64,000 bases of DNA from Basidiobolus meristosporus CBS 931.73 (Eukaryota; Basidiobolomycota; Basidiobolomycetes; Basidiobolales; Basidiobolaceae): contig MCFE01000331.1 of assembly GCA_002104905.1 (NCBI GenBank), positions 29,075-93,074 on the forward strand, given 5' to 3'. Made by a program: the position numbers and the translations under genes. This document shows positions 11,299 to 22,977 of the stretch, piece after piece (the stretch's first letter is position 1; every line of letters begins with the position of its first letter). The notes beneath the pieces were generated by a model, which searched no databases, was not told the origin of the DNA, and saw only the letters and a list, made by a program, of their open reading frames with translations.

Positions 11299-12310
11299 CT
11301 TAATGGCTGATCTGGTTTGGATACACCTGCTGGACCAAATTATTTTTCTTAAGGTAATGCAAGATTGGGATGGACATAGCATACAACATATTCTGATGAG
11401 GACAGTTTTCCCAAAGTATATTGGGTTTCCCCTGGTTAAAATACAGTTGTGCCCCTTTCTATACAGAGTTCCTAAAGATAAGACCCAGTGTACACCAACA
11501 AGGAATAATAGAATCCAGCAGGGAAAAGAAATATATTGTCAAAATACCAATAAGCTTATATAGGATATTAACAAGGTCCCCACTGCAAAAGTGGCAGTAA
11601 CCAACTATGTGCTTGCAGGATATATATGTTGCCAGCAATACAAGGTAAATGTCAACTCCATAAGTATTGCACTGAAAGCCATAAAGTTGAGCTGATAACA
11701 GTGTGTCTATTGCAGTGGGTGTGTGCATATGTAGAGGTTACTAAGCAGGAAGCTATGGATTTTTGACTCAAACCATGTGTGAGATACTCATGGTAATAGT
11801 GGGCTAGCATAGCATGTGGGGTGATACTTCAGTGGAATATAAGAATAACACACAGAGATACACAAAAAGCCAACACCAGCTGGTAAGTTGGCATGAGAGG
11901 ATTATGCAGGACTAGCTGTAGGCCACTAATAGGATTATAAAGGACTAGCAATAGGCCAATATACCCACATTGTAGTACCAACAGAGGTCCTACAGGAGGC
12001 CATCAAAATACCAACAAGTTTTCTGCCATGTAAGGCAACTAGTTATATTTGTCAGTTAGGTCCACTCAGTTAAATGTAGGGGACATTATAACTATCAAGA
12101 TGCAAAGCAATTCTTGCCAAAAGAATGTTAAAATACTGCCATGTTTTTAACTTTCTTTGGCAATAAACCCAGCAAAATGCTACCACAATCCTGCTATAAG
12201 ATCCTGCAGAGGGTCAATAGTTGCAAGCTGCCAGCATTATGACCTCATCACTACAGGATCCCAATGGCTAATCTTGATTGACTCCACTTGTAAGACCAAA
12301 TTATTTTCAC

Positions 12311-13009
12311 AGAGCAAAGTTGTCCTTTCAGTGAAAGCTCAGAGATCACTTCCTGCAATACTGCTGGCCAAGAAAATTAATCTTACCACAGAAGGAGCCT
12401 CACCAATCAGAGAGCTTCTTTTAAGTCAATCACATAAGCAAGATAGCTCAGACCTACTTAAACACAATATGAAGAGCCCTGAGATTTAGCAGCTGACATA
12501 GCAACTAGAGACACTTTTCTTGCTTCTGGTCAGCAGAGCCCATGGGTAGCAAGCAGTAGTGAAAGAAGGCAAATATACAGGCTAATTGTGAAAGTCTACC
12601 AATCATTCCAAGAGAAGCTGCCAGGCTCTTTAGTCATTACTATCTGCAGGTAAGGAGCAATATAACTCCAAGAGATATCTAACCAGCTGTCATAGAGGCA
12701 AATTAGCAGCAGCAGTTGGCCAAGGTAGAATGAGTAAGCACTACAAGCAAATTACCTACAATACAAGAAAGGTACACCTGCATGAAGAAGGAGATCCAAC
12801 TACCTTGATCCAGCTTAAGTCCTGAACATTGACTATGAGAGTTCCACAGTGGCCCAAGACCATAGAGCTGCAACATATGCATCCCAGAGATGCCATCTTG
12901 AGAAAATGTCTAATCCAGGTCCATCACCAAAAGTACCAGAACTTGAGTCAGATGTCATAATTGCAAAGAGAGCTTCACCCCATCAAGCTTGCAAAAGTCT
13001 GCCAAGACC
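12311..13009. other. Unassigned DNA between X1 and copia C2
   Basis: No recognisable gene. A weak open frame that begins inside X1 (12157) runs to 12489 without known motifs; the remainder is full of stops in all frames. It could be the target into which X1 and C2 inserted, or an eroded element. I cannot say which. Confidence 0.4.
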
Positions 13010-13359
13010 TGTTGTAAAAGCCTGTATTTCCACCTAAATATTCACCTAGCTTAGTCACTTAGATCATTACCTTCATATCCTAGAGAATACTAACCAAATT
13101 CCTTTTCAGGATTTACTTAGAATATTTTCACCAAAATGCCAGGTACCCAGAACATGAGAATTCTCAAAGTTGTCCAAACAGCCCCAAACTTTGCACACAT
13201 GCTCTTAGGACCTTCCTTATTGTATTCTACATGCTTGTTATGCCAAGACCATGTAAAAGTATATATTACTACTTTTACATTAAATAGAGCATTCAGTGAA
13301 AACCACATATTCTACTTGATCTCCCAATCACTTCCAATATCTTCAAGACTCTTACAACA
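13010..13359 (+). repeat. 5' LTR of copia C2 (reference copy of the LTR)
   Basis: This 350-bp LTR begins TGTTGTAAAAG and ends CTTACAACA, giving the short terminal inverted repeat TGTTGTAA/TTACAACA. It is the cleanest copia LTR in the window and is followed directly by a primer site and gag, which sets the orientation. The other LTR of C2 is absent. Confidence 0.88.
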
Positions 13360-13372
13360 GGTTATGAGCCCC
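13360..13372 (+). promoter_or_regulatory. Primer-binding site matching the initiator tRNA-Met anticodon arm
   Basis: The 12 bases after the LTR, GGTTATGAGCCC, are the exact complement of the anticodon-loop segment GGGCUCAUAACC of eukaryotic initiator tRNA-Met. This is the known internal (half-tRNA) priming mode of Drosophila copia and related elements, and not priming from the tRNA 3' end. The match is seen directly; use of the tRNA is inferred. Confidence 0.75.
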
Positions 13373-13390
13373 AAGCTGTCACTCTGTGCA

Positions 13391-14262
13391 ATGTCTACTA
13401 CTGCTATTACTGGAATTTTTCCCTCTGCTGAAAAGTTGGATGGATCTAACTACCAGGTGTTGAAGGTGAAGATGAAGATGCTGCTACAAGAAAGAGGCCT
13501 TTAGGATATTATCATGGGAGAAGAATGCCCACCTAAATACATGGGAGAGGAAGCCTTAAAGTACCAGAAGAAAGAACAAAGTGCCTTTAACTGCATTTGC
13601 CTTAGTGTTAAGGACAAATTGTTAATTCAATGCTCAAGAGCAAAAACGGCAAAGAATGCCTGGAAGGCCTTAGAAGACACCTACCAGTCATGTTCAGCTG
13701 CTAAGAAAGTGTATCTGAGACAAGAGTTCTTTACTACAAAGATGCTGCCAGGTGAAGAAATGAAACATCTAATTAACAGTATTACCCTGCTGGTAGATGA
13801 AATGGAATCTGTGGGCGTACCAACTAATGATTAGGATGTGATAGTTGCCATTCTGAATAGCTTGACAGACAGGTCTCAGGGCCTTGTATCAGCCCTAGAG
13901 TCCAGAACTGAAGATTTGACCTTAAATTACATATATGGAAGGCTCCTGGATGAAGAATCAAGAAAATTAAGCGCCAATAAGAAGGAAGAAGAAAATGCTT
14001 TAATAAGCAATGAAAACCAACAAAGGAGGTACTCCAGACCCTACAAAGGCAGCAGCAACCTGTTTTGTCACTACTGCAAAAGGAAAGGACACACATCAGA
14101 CCAGTGTCTCAAAAAGAAATATAATCTGCAAAAGAAGTCTGTATATGGAAATGCTGCAACAACTGAAGATAGACTATTCACATCTGCACTAAATATGACT
14201 ACAAGCAAGGATTCTCTGACGTGGTATATTGACTCTGGAGGTTCTCAACACTTTACACACAT
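13391..14262 (+). pseudogene. Copia C2 gag-protease remnant
   Basis: The ATG at 13391 opens a Ty1/copia Gag: 'SNYQVLKVKMK' early, the UBN2-like middle (13514-13834), a CCHC zinc knuckle C-H-Y-C...GH...C at about 14070-14107, and a protease site 'WYIDSGGSQHF' at 14222-14254. In-frame stops at 13502-13504 and 13832-13834 plus a shift break it into three pieces. It stops right after the protease, where the CACTA-like X3 begins, so integrase and reverse transcriptase are missing. Together with C1 it lets one reconstruct the family order LTR, primer site, Gag, protease. Confidence 0.85.
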
Positions 14263-15343
14263 CCATTGTGCCCAAAAATGCCTGTTATCTTGCTGACAGC
14301 TGGTGTATCTCCAATAATAATATGCACTTGGATATGAAGGCCATTTAAGTAATCTTGCTAGAAAACATACAAAACTTGTCCACCAATAGCAACAGGTAGC
14401 TATCCAGGCTGGATGGTGAATTAGGCCCATATACCAGTGAGACTGCCATCAGATTTCTGCTATGATACTGTACAATTGGTAGCAGTTTCAGGTTGTAGAG
14501 AATTTGTGGCCAGCAGGATTTGCTGGTAGTGTACTTGTTTAATGAGAATTCATCAAGTCCAAAGCAGAGGCATGGTCATACATACCTTCAAATTAGCCTT
14601 TGTTTCTATCTGCTTATTATAATTGCCAGCAAACATATTGGATATATTAGCACTTGATTGATACTGAGTGCAGTACTTTACAGCTTCATAATATTTGTTG
14701 TACTGCATTAGCTGCTTTGGATGGAGTATTACTGGAATATATCTGCAGTGTGAAAAATGTTTTCCCCAACAGTGGTAAATTCCTGATAAGTTGGACACCT
14801 TGCCATGGTGGAATTTTCTGATTTGAGCACTACGCAGCTGTTAACACATACTGGTAACATGGTGGTCTCTGGGTCATATATTGCAAGCCATGTGACAATT
14901 GTCCATTTATACTATAAATATGGCAAGTTGCATCCCTGGATGATTTTGTTAAGATGTAGTATTAAATCCTTAAAGCCCATGTTACTGATATTAGAAGAAA
15001 TGTGCAAGTTCTTTAGCCACAATATTGTATCATTCACCAGTAGATGAAATACAGGGCTCACTTGACTCAATAAAGTATCATTGGATTTTTTTCCACAGAT
15101 GTTGTCTCATTGCATAATTGAATTTTGACAGGCTCATGCAGGGTGCTGTTGTTAGGAAAGATAGGCACACAATCCATTAGTGAGCCTGCTACCTCAGAGC
15201 TATCACTCTGAGTACCATATTCAGAAGGCTGTGGTGATCCTAAGTGGATGGCAAACACACCTGACTCAGCTTGTGCCAGGTGACAAGTACAGCCAGGTGC
15301 TGTTATAGAAGTATTAAGTGGCCAGTAAGAAATTGCTGATACA
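14263..15343 (-). pseudogene. Tnp2-type transposase remnant (X3)
   Basis: Read on minus this stretch follows the Tnp2 region of X4 through several frames, including the part that gives the 'DT.AVSKI' and 'GHNG'-like motifs near 14265-14430. Stops and shifts are frequent. The N-terminal continuation lies beyond the foreign insert, at 16935-17400. The C-terminal third is missing because copia C2 abuts it. No active product is possible. Confidence 0.6.
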
Positions 15344-16934
15344 GTACTATCAAATCTTCAGATTCAGCCAATTTACCTCTGCAATGAACCCTCTTGTACC
15401 CAATCTTAGAAAAACAAAATGCCAACCACTATAGCTTAGGTAACATCATGCTTTTATATAATCTTCCCAAATCCCATCCACAAATTAGTACTCTCAGGGC
15501 TATGGTGAGCTATTTAGCCACCAAATCTGGCCAGCTTGAAGATATTTACAATCATGAAGCTCCTTGACCCTTGCTTGCACCATGTCAGAATTAGATTCCA
15601 AAATTACACGCCTTAAAAAAATTTTATTATAACCATCATAGATCTGGGTTAGTTGAATCCAATCTGAAAAACAGTTTTGCTGTATTTGAAGTTATTGCCA
15701 AAGAATTGTATCCTGATAACATTTTGTATGACCTGATCTGCAAATTCCTTGCCAGCAATTTAGTATTTACAAATGCCCACACCAAAGGTGTGTGGTAACT
15801 TGAAAATGGCCTCTGGGAACTCTGCAAATCTGGCAGCAACCTCTGGACTTTTATATCCCAAAATTTCCCTAAACATGTAGAACTTGAGTTTGCCAACAGT
15901 AGGTGAACCCCTGAACAAACTACATATCTAAGCAAACTACATTTTAAAATAGGTTCTTGGAATTGTAAAAAATGTATTTTCAACAATGTAAGATATAAAC
16001 CTTTTGACAGTACATTTGTCAACAAGCTTAATTCCAAATCTTGTATTTTTTCTCTGCAAAATGGTGTTTACAATCTCATCAAAAATACCATTTGTGATGT
16101 CATTCCTGCCAATTATGTCTCCGTCCAGGCTTTAATCAATTGGTTTTCTCCCATCCCTCAACAAAATATATCTTGACCTATGGGCAATTAGGAGAAAAAT
16201 TTTCCCAAACCATATTTATTAAATTTTCTCATCATGACTTGTGCATCTTTCTTGAAAGGTTATAATTCCAACAAAATCTTCTACATCCGGAGGGGAAAGG
16301 GTAAAAATGCAAAAACTGCCATCCAGACATTGCTTGCAGAGACATTTGGGAATTACTGTGCTACTCTGCCAACTACCTTAATCACCTGCAGCAGTGGCTT
16401 GTCATCTAATGCCACACCTGACATGTGCCACTGAGAAGGTAAACCTGTAATGTTCTTACAAGAACCAAAGTCAGAAGAGAAAGTTAAGGGCAGTATTGTT
16501 GAAGAATTAACTGCTAACAACATAATATACATCGGAGAACTTTACAAAAAACCTTGCTCTATAAAATTTAAAGGTAAGATGCTTCTTGTAACTAATAATA
16601 TTTTGGATATTCCAGACATGGATGCAGCACTTAAATGTTGTACCATTATTGTTCCTTTCTTAAATACCTTCATGCCACAACAAGAGTGTGATTCTGCTGA
16701 GCAGAAGAAATATACCTATTTTGTTGAACCAGATGCCAACAAAATATTAGACCACTTATGTGACAAATTCATGTTGTTATTATTGTGTGAATATCCTAAA
16801 TATGTTAAGTATGGCCTTTGGAAACCACAAATTATTTCTGATACTATGGATACCTATTTGGTTGCTCACAACTATCTAGTTGTATTTCAACGTAAATATT
16901 TCAAGAATAGCACTGGTACTAATATGGAGGTATT
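15344..16934 (+). pseudogene. D5-like (NCLDV-type) helicase-primase relic inside a transposon
   Basis: The plus strand carries a decayed SF3-type D5 helicase-primase. From about 15660 there is an N-terminal D5_N-like region, including an 'ENGLWEL' block near 15800 and an 'NGVYNL' block near 16060. The helicase core follows in one frame from 16234 to 16977, broken by a single TGA at 16432-16434. The core has a Walker A-like G-K-G-K-N-A-K-T at 16294-16317, an acidic 'FLQEP' motif at about 16453-16467 and 'LLVTNN' (motif C) at 16582-16599. The Arg pair usual after motif C is replaced by Lys-Cys-Cys. D5 proteins unwind DNA during replication of nucleocytoplasmic large DNA viruses and relatives. 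The C-terminus is cut where transposon sequence resumes at 16935. Several upstream stops and shifts make it dead. Origin from an integrated virus or linear plasmid is inference. Confidence 0.75.
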
Positions 16935-17632
16935 TGAATGGTCAAATATGACTTGTGTGGCAAAACACTGGCAGTGATCCTTGTAATACTTCCTATGCTC
17001 TCTATGTGCTTCATGGCTGAGAGGCATGCTACAATAGCCACATGGTCTTTTTGCTCTTCTCTTATGGTGCTGAATCAGAGTAGTCTTCTCCATGGGGCAA
17101 ACAGTATGACACTCAGCAACATAACACAATCATATCACTTTTTTGTGAATACTCATCTGCATTTGAGACAGTCATGTATTTGAGACAATACACCTATATG
17201 AAAGGAAGAATCAGTGACAAACTGTCATAGTAAACATTAAAGATAAAGATCAGGCCCCACATGCACACATATATGCAACACCATTTCCCCATTGATTGGA
17301 CTCACTTTGACATATATACTGCCAACAAGTAAAGCAAAGTTGTCTGGTTCCCAACCAAACCCCACCACTGACAGCAGCAGAAGAATGGCTGGACAACAGC
17401 TTGCTTTGACTTTCAGTGCAATAAGTGGGGCTTCAATCAAAAAAAGCCCTGTGGACAGTAGACTTGTTCTGTTGGACAGTGCCACATTGTGCCAGCCTGT
17501 TTATAGTGCCGGATCAATCAGGCACTATCTGACACTATAATTTCTACCATAATGCCAGCAGTAGGTCATAGTTACTGGTAATTTTACTCAATCTTACTTA
17601 TGTTGCCCAGAGTAGTGCTTTCCTAGCTTTAC

Positions 17633-18517
17633 TTATGCTTAATAATGCTCCAGACACATTTCTCTCAGTAGATGTCTGGTTGTATAAATATACTATGGAT
17701 TGATAAGTATCTTAACTATTTTACCTATTCTGCTGTTTTCTCCTCTATATTACTTTCCTCTGTATTTACCTGCCAATATGCTGTATCACTTTGGATATCC
17801 AAATGTATGCTCTACCCTCACTCTGAAATGATTAAATATCTCATTGTAGGGCTTCTGCTTCCTGCTAAGCACACCATTCCTTGGCTTCCTATAAGCTGTA
17901 ATACATCCTAATCTCTGACAGTCCTCTCCTATATAAGCTAAGTCTGCCATACATTTCTCCCCTCTACAGAATTCTGGATGATTCTCTACCCAGGGTGCTT
18001 TGTCATGCCTACTTCCAGCAAATGGCCCACTAAACCAGATGATGTTAACCTCAATGTCAGACAGTGTGTGAAGCTTCACACAGTGTGCCTTGCACTTGCC
18101 AGAAGAAAAGTGTGTCTGCCCTCTAGAAGGTCTGCTAATTCTGATTGGGAAGGGGTCCAAAATACTCCTTATATGGAACCTGTTGCTGAACACTCTGGGA
18201 TATGGAAGTCTATTGGAGCTTCCAAACCTAGTACTCCAAGCTTGCTCTAAGTCATTCATATGCTCTGCAAGGTGGTTCTCCATTGCTGTCAGCTGGGAAT
18301 GAAAGTTTCTAGGACCTTTGTAGCCATGGATGGTGGGATGAAACCTTGTAGGGCAATAGTTTTTGTAATAGCAGAGAAGCTTAACAAGGGATCTCCTTGA
18401 ATAGATTGGGGTAGATGGACCATAGTACTGGGTATAGATCTTCTCTAGTGTGTCAAAAGGAGACCCAGCAGTTGTGATGGGATTGATGAGAAAAGACCAT
18501 TCAGATGAGAAAGTCAT
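17633..18517 (-). pseudogene. H1 DDE_Tnp_4-type transposase with nonsense mutation
   Basis: The ATG at 18517 opens 243 codons that closely match the intact H2 transposase. The triad is present: D in 'LDPFP', D in 'ADLAY' with the 'GSRHD' motif between them, and E in 'VEHTFGY'. Codon 244, AGA in H2, is TGA here. The remaining ~50 codons continue past the stop to about 17633. It is therefore truncated just after the catalytic Glu and probably inactive. It belongs to the PIF/Harbinger-like DDE superfamily; the exact family name would need a database search. Confidence 0.82.
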
Positions 18518-18875
18518 ATTAAAATTAGTGGAGGATTAGGCTGAGGTGATTTAAATTGATTTGACACAATCAGTATTATTTATTGATTTTCCATGCATTA
18601 TGATTAACTCTCCATCAATTGCCATGTATCCCATCATTATGTTGCAAAAAGCATCCTCAAACAATGAGAGGGTACTTTTATTGATGTTTTACTCAAAAGT
18701 CTATAATCAAATAGGAAATCTGCAATTCATGTGATCTGATCCGTGTTAATGCAGTCCAAGATGCATCATGCATAATATATGGAAAATTGAACAATCACAT
18801 TAGTTTTCATATATACTTCATATAAGACCAGGTTGATGCCATTACACAACTGTATACGTATCCAAATCTGTCACT

Positions 18876-20021
18876 ATGGTCCCTATACCAAGTCTCAGCT
18901 CATCTTTAGTTCAATCAAGACAAAATCCATCCCCCACCTCACAAGCGTGGTCCAGACAAGAAAAAGCAATGTTGGATCTGCTTGAGTTGTTGCCAAATGG
19001 TTGCAGTTTGGCCCAAGTCTCTATGGAAAGCCTTCATACAGATATTTGGGCGCTACTCATTAATCCAGCAGAACTAGATACCTTGGAGAGTTGACAGAGA
19101 TGGAAGAACCTGAGTAGAAAGCTGTGGCGTGAGTTCTACATCAAGATGCCAGCAGATGTATATAAGAAGATATATAACAAGACAAGTATTGAAATCAAGG
19201 ATGAGCTCAGAGTGAGTGGATTTGATGAGGAAGCTGTGTGGGAGATTTTGCATGCAATTTGCCCAGTACAGGCCGGACATATCTGTTTGTGCCTCAACTT
19301 TGGGAACCAAAGAGATTTTGAATGAGTTTTTGCCTCAAATGACTAATATATTACATGATGTATTAGTAGAGCTAAGTGGCTTCCAAGATCAATATACACA
19401 GGACCCATCCAGGCAATAGTTCAAAGTACTAGACAGAGGGTAAGTGAATACCTTGAGGAATCAGAAGGTGAGCTTCAAGAGGAAGAATACTGACTGCAAG
19501 CAACATTGTACAGATTGCGCCAGCACACCTTGCTGGATTCCTTACCATCCCTTACAACTTCAGCGCACTGGTGCACATCAGTCCAAACTACGCCAACACC
19601 CTTCCCAAGAGTGCCCTGCATTGACTCAATGAGTATTGGGTCAATGTGCACACTTCAGAGCAAAACCACCAGAACCCGCCAAACTGCTCAAAAAGACACT
19701 AGTCCATTGGAGCGGCCCAAGTTGCATCAACAAGCAGCATCACTTCAAACTCAGCCAAGGGCCATGCCAGCGCATCAAGTTGCATCTGTGTGTGCCATTA
19801 CACCTGACCATCAGCAAGTTTCTTCTGGTGAACTGACAGATGATGACCCACATGAAGTGCCTCCACCACCAGAGCCTTTGGCAAGTAAAAGAACGTGGCA
19901 GCACGTAGCACTGCAGGCCTGCTCAGTTGCATCATCCGGAGCAATTCAGCATGGCCAAGCTGCAGCATTGCACTCATTAACTAGGAGGCAAAATACTGAC
20001 TACAAATACACAAGTATCTAA
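18876..20021 (+). pseudogene. H1 second gene, unknown function, broken
   Basis: The plus strand opposite the transposase carries homologous coding in two or more frames. First comes a block with 'AWSRQEKAMLDLLELLPN', then 'KKIYNKTSIEIK', then a Pro/Gln/Ser-rich tail (19506-20021). The same order is found inverted in H2 (24958-23614), so it is a genuine part of the element. Harbinger elements often carry a second Myb/SANT-like protein that helps the transposase. The Trp-rich start could be such a domain, but I cannot confirm it. Stops and shifts disrupt it, or an intron separates the two parts. Confidence 0.5.
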
Positions 20022-20864
20022 GAGGATAGTCAACAAGAAAGTAGTTTAGGAGTGCAAAGTTAATCACTACCAGATGCTTCAGTAGTAATCCCTGTGAGAA
20101 AAAAGCCTAGGAGAAGATTATGCAATCAAATTGAACTGCTATTATTTGTAATGATCCAAACAACGCATTTTGTTTGCAACCTGCATCAAGCCATTGCAAA
20201 TCAGTGATCACTAAATTTTTGATATAAGCCATATCATGGTTGTCTCACATTTGGGACAGGACCCCTATAAATAAACACCCTGCATATGTATACATCATCT
20301 GTGGCACCAGTGCAGCCATTTGATCTGATTTGCACTCATACAATTGATTGCGTGCTAGCTATGACACCTTATCCAATCACTAGGATCAGGGATTTACTTG
20401 CTCAATGGGCAAAATGGGATATTTGATGGCAAATCAGGTAGCTTGTGTATTGATCAAAGAGCCAATTGGGGGCTGACAGCTTCAGGATACTTTTGGACCA
20501 ATTAACTACTGAGATACCATCCAATTGGAGTGATAGTAACCAGAATGGTAAGTATCAGTGTAACTTATAGTGCAATATGCATTTGTTTCCATTTACATTA
20601 AAGAAACATATCCAAATACTGGATTTTAGCAACCATAATAGCAGTATCCAATTGCGCATGTGATGCAAATATTACAAGTGGGTGCAATCATTCATGTCAA
20701 CCTCATTGTGTCAGATTGTGCCATAGTGTGCAAGATTGTCCCACATGGTGCAAAATCATCCAAGAGCAATCCTGCATTTTGGTAGCTACAATATTGTGCC
20801 CAATCATTCTCAGAGACTGCCAATTGTGCTGTGCACCCTGGCACAGTACAATGAAACTAGTCTA

Positions 20865-22884
20865 GTGTGCCCACCCAAGAGAATGATGTGGACTCCTCAA
20901 GGTCTCAGGCAAGTAGGCAATTGGGAATCTCTGCAGAGCCACAAGCTGACCATAATGCCAGGGCAGATCAGAAATTAGCTAAGCAGTACTTTCAGTCAAA
21001 GACTAGCAAGTTGCCACCCAATCATCACCACCAAATGTATTAGCAAATATGCTTTCTACTAACACAAAGCATTAATAACACAACCAGAAGCAGTTGCTGA
21101 TAGGATAGATGCAATGGCCCAGAGAAGTCAGGGAATAGTCCAGAAAGGGGATCTGCAGATAAAAGGTGTAGAGCAATCAATATCCCAGGTCAAGAAAGCG
21201 GTATCTTTGCTGCAAAAAAGGAACTCACATAGCTCAATATTGCAGCCAAGAATTGAGCTGTTTCCCAATGCTACAACAGAGAAACACCATACAGTCTTTG
21301 ATGCACCACCAAAGCACCTAGAGATAAAGCCTGCCAAAAAACCTATCACAGCATTGGAGGGAGAAATTGTAGTGCTTGTACCAAAGCCCAAAAATCATAA
21401 GACATTGGAATTTGTGAAGCTGTTGAGTGCATTGCTAAAGTGTAGCCTAATATTCCAGAGGCTGTTAGAAGCCTAGCCTACTAACACCATTAGGCTGGCA
21501 TTCTATGGGACCATCAGGAACTCAAGGCTAAGCACAATGCACTCAAGCATGGGTATTATCCTGGATTCAAACAAGCAAACAGATTATGGGCAAGCATTGG
21601 TATTGTAGGAGAGAATCTCAAGATTAGCAGAAATTGTCAAAGGAAGAAAAACAAAGGTGTGATGGCTAAAAGCCAGTGGCTTCCTCAAGAGCCTGTTACA
21701 GGCAGGGCTGAAAGCTCCAAGCAAGTGTCAAAGAGACATCAGGTAGCTGGAAAGTGTCAATAATGCTTAGCAGTCAGACACAGATGCACCAGTACAACAT
21801 TCATCAAGGAAAAGTGTAGTTCTACTCAAGAAGCTCTCAGTAAGAGGAACAGTGAAGGATATGGCAGTAATACAGGAAAAGGTAAAGGGAAAAAAGTCTA
21901 CCCAAGCCAGGACCAAGGAAGCATGAGAAAAAAGTGCAGTCCTTGCCAATGATTGCCATAAGCCTAGAACAGACTGACCCCCATTCTGGCCTAGAAGAAT
22001 CACCAATAAGAACACAGCTGTTTTAAAAGAGTTGGAAGCGCAGCCAGTTGAGCTACACTTCAATGAGGTAGATGAGTTTTCAGAGAAAGACAATTTATCT
22101 ACCACAGCCTTGACCTTCTCCATTGCTGACAGCGTGGAGATCCCACCATCAGACAAAGTAAAAATGTCAAGAACTCAAAAGGTTATCACAATGCCTTCAG
22201 TGGAATCTTGGGACATTAATAAGCACACCAAGAAGTTGCAGCACTTCTTCACAAGCAGTGGTCTAAAAAATTTACATGAATATTGCAAGGATATATTGCA
22301 AGGACTGGCAGATGAGGTGCCAGACCTTTTGGTACCGGCTAAAGACCAGGACATATGAGAACCAGTGAATGAACAGTGGCATAAAGCTGTAGGGTTCTGC
22401 CAAAGTCATGGAAACTGAGTGTTACAGCAGAAATACTTCTTGGGTGGTAGATTTTAATAGAGTTACTTGTAGAGTGTGTGGATGGGGTAGTGTAAGGGAT
22501 TAGGACTTTTATAGGTCAATATAACTGACAATTGAGGTAAAACTGCAGTTACAACAGAAATAAACTTAAATGCATAAGAAGTAAGAGATAGGGTTCAGTC
22601 ATGAAGTTAGGAAGACAAAAAAGAGCCAGTAGCCAATAAATGCACACAAACATAGGTGGTAATAGGATGTCTGGGATCAGAAAGTAGGAAAATTGGCAGA
22701 AAACAAATTAAAAGCCACTTTAGTATTGTTGCTATGAGAAATCTTGACTTATTTTTGTGAAATCTGGGGTTCAATTATTCTTTGACAGTCTTTGATGGTG
22801 TCCTAAGGGGATCAATACCTGCTAGTCATAGGAATTTTAATCTGTGATGGCCTTACATGGGATCATTGCAATATTTTTTTAGGG
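20865..22884 (+). pseudogene. Second gene of the CACTA-like family (X3 copy), broken
   Basis: This plus-strand stretch aligns with 56090-57913 of X4. Open pieces are 21114-21476 ('AMAQRSQGIVQK', 'SISQVKKAVS', then 'EKHHTVFDAP') and 22032-22358 (from 'LEAQPVELH' to 'PAKDQDI'). Between them, around 21480-22030, the frame is lost. The first piece has a heptad-like helical look. I do not recognise a family. The last few hundred bases to 22884 are the noncoding right end of the element. Confidence 0.55.
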
Positions 22885-22977
22885 GCTTCACATAGATAGG
22901 CCTGTAGGTTAGTATTTTGATTAGTAACTACATACACTTGAGACCTGCAACAAAGCCCAATGTTGGGATCTAGATAA
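22885..22977. other. Short unique spacer between X3 and H2
   Basis: These ~93 bases do not align with any other element in the window. They are the flank into which H2 inserted next to the end of X3. Confidence 0.4.

Larger units (their letters stand above)
8354..11348 (-). mobile_element. CACTA-like deletion derivative X2
   Basis: Read on minus, X2 matches both ends of X4 but lacks the Tnp2 gene. The family right end is at 8354 (rc of the ...TAGGGG side; here TCCTATG...TTATTG...GATCCC). The second-gene region spans about 8980-10290 and jumps at about 10345 to the family left-end region. Possible 3-bp target repeats TTA flank it (8351-8353 and 11349-11351). A solo copia LTR interrupts it at 10951-11298. 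It could only have moved with transposase from another copy. Confidence 0.65.
7746..12310 (+). mobile_element. CACTA-like relic X1 (old copy, split by X2)
   Basis: This element consists of 7746-8353 and 11349-12310, which become contiguous when the nested X2 (8354-11348) is removed. The continuity is checked against X4: the sequence around 'GTCAGTTATG' left of X2 and 'GGTAATGCAAGATTGGG' right of it are adjacent in X4. X1 runs Tnp2-forward on plus and ends near 12310 with the family end (...CAAATTATTTTCACAG). The left side abuts copia C1, so its other end is lost. It carries many stops and is the oldest layer in this cluster. Confidence 0.65.
17459..20864 (-). mobile_element. DDE transposon H1 (Harbinger/IS5-like), near complete
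   Basis: H1 is 3406 bp, starting TAGACTTGTTCTGTTGGACA at 17459 and ending with the inverted counterpart ...GAAACTAGTCTA at 20864. The insertion is proved by X4, where the flanks are joined (CAG|TGTGCC at about 56088). It has two genes in opposite directions: a DDE transposase (minus) and an unknown second gene (plus). Subterminal copies of AGTGCC/GGCACT occur near both ends. The target duplication is not clear. Confidence 0.8.
14263..22884 (-). mobile_element. CACTA-like element X3, multiply interrupted
   Basis: X3 pieces are 14263-15343, 16935-17458 and 20865-22884. Each aligns in order with X4 (about 54470-55563, 55567-56088 and 56089-58341). The Tnp2 side reads on minus and the second gene on plus. 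The left end is cut by copia C2; the right end, ...AGGGG, lies at about 22884. Two foreign pieces split it: a D5-like helicase relic (15344-16934) and the DDE transposon H1 (17459-20864). In X4 the sites of both insertions are uninterrupted, which proves the nesting. Confidence 0.75.

Noticed and set aside
17786-18517. H1 transposase as a functional gene
   Set aside because: TGA at codon 244 removes the conserved C-terminal segment present in H2.
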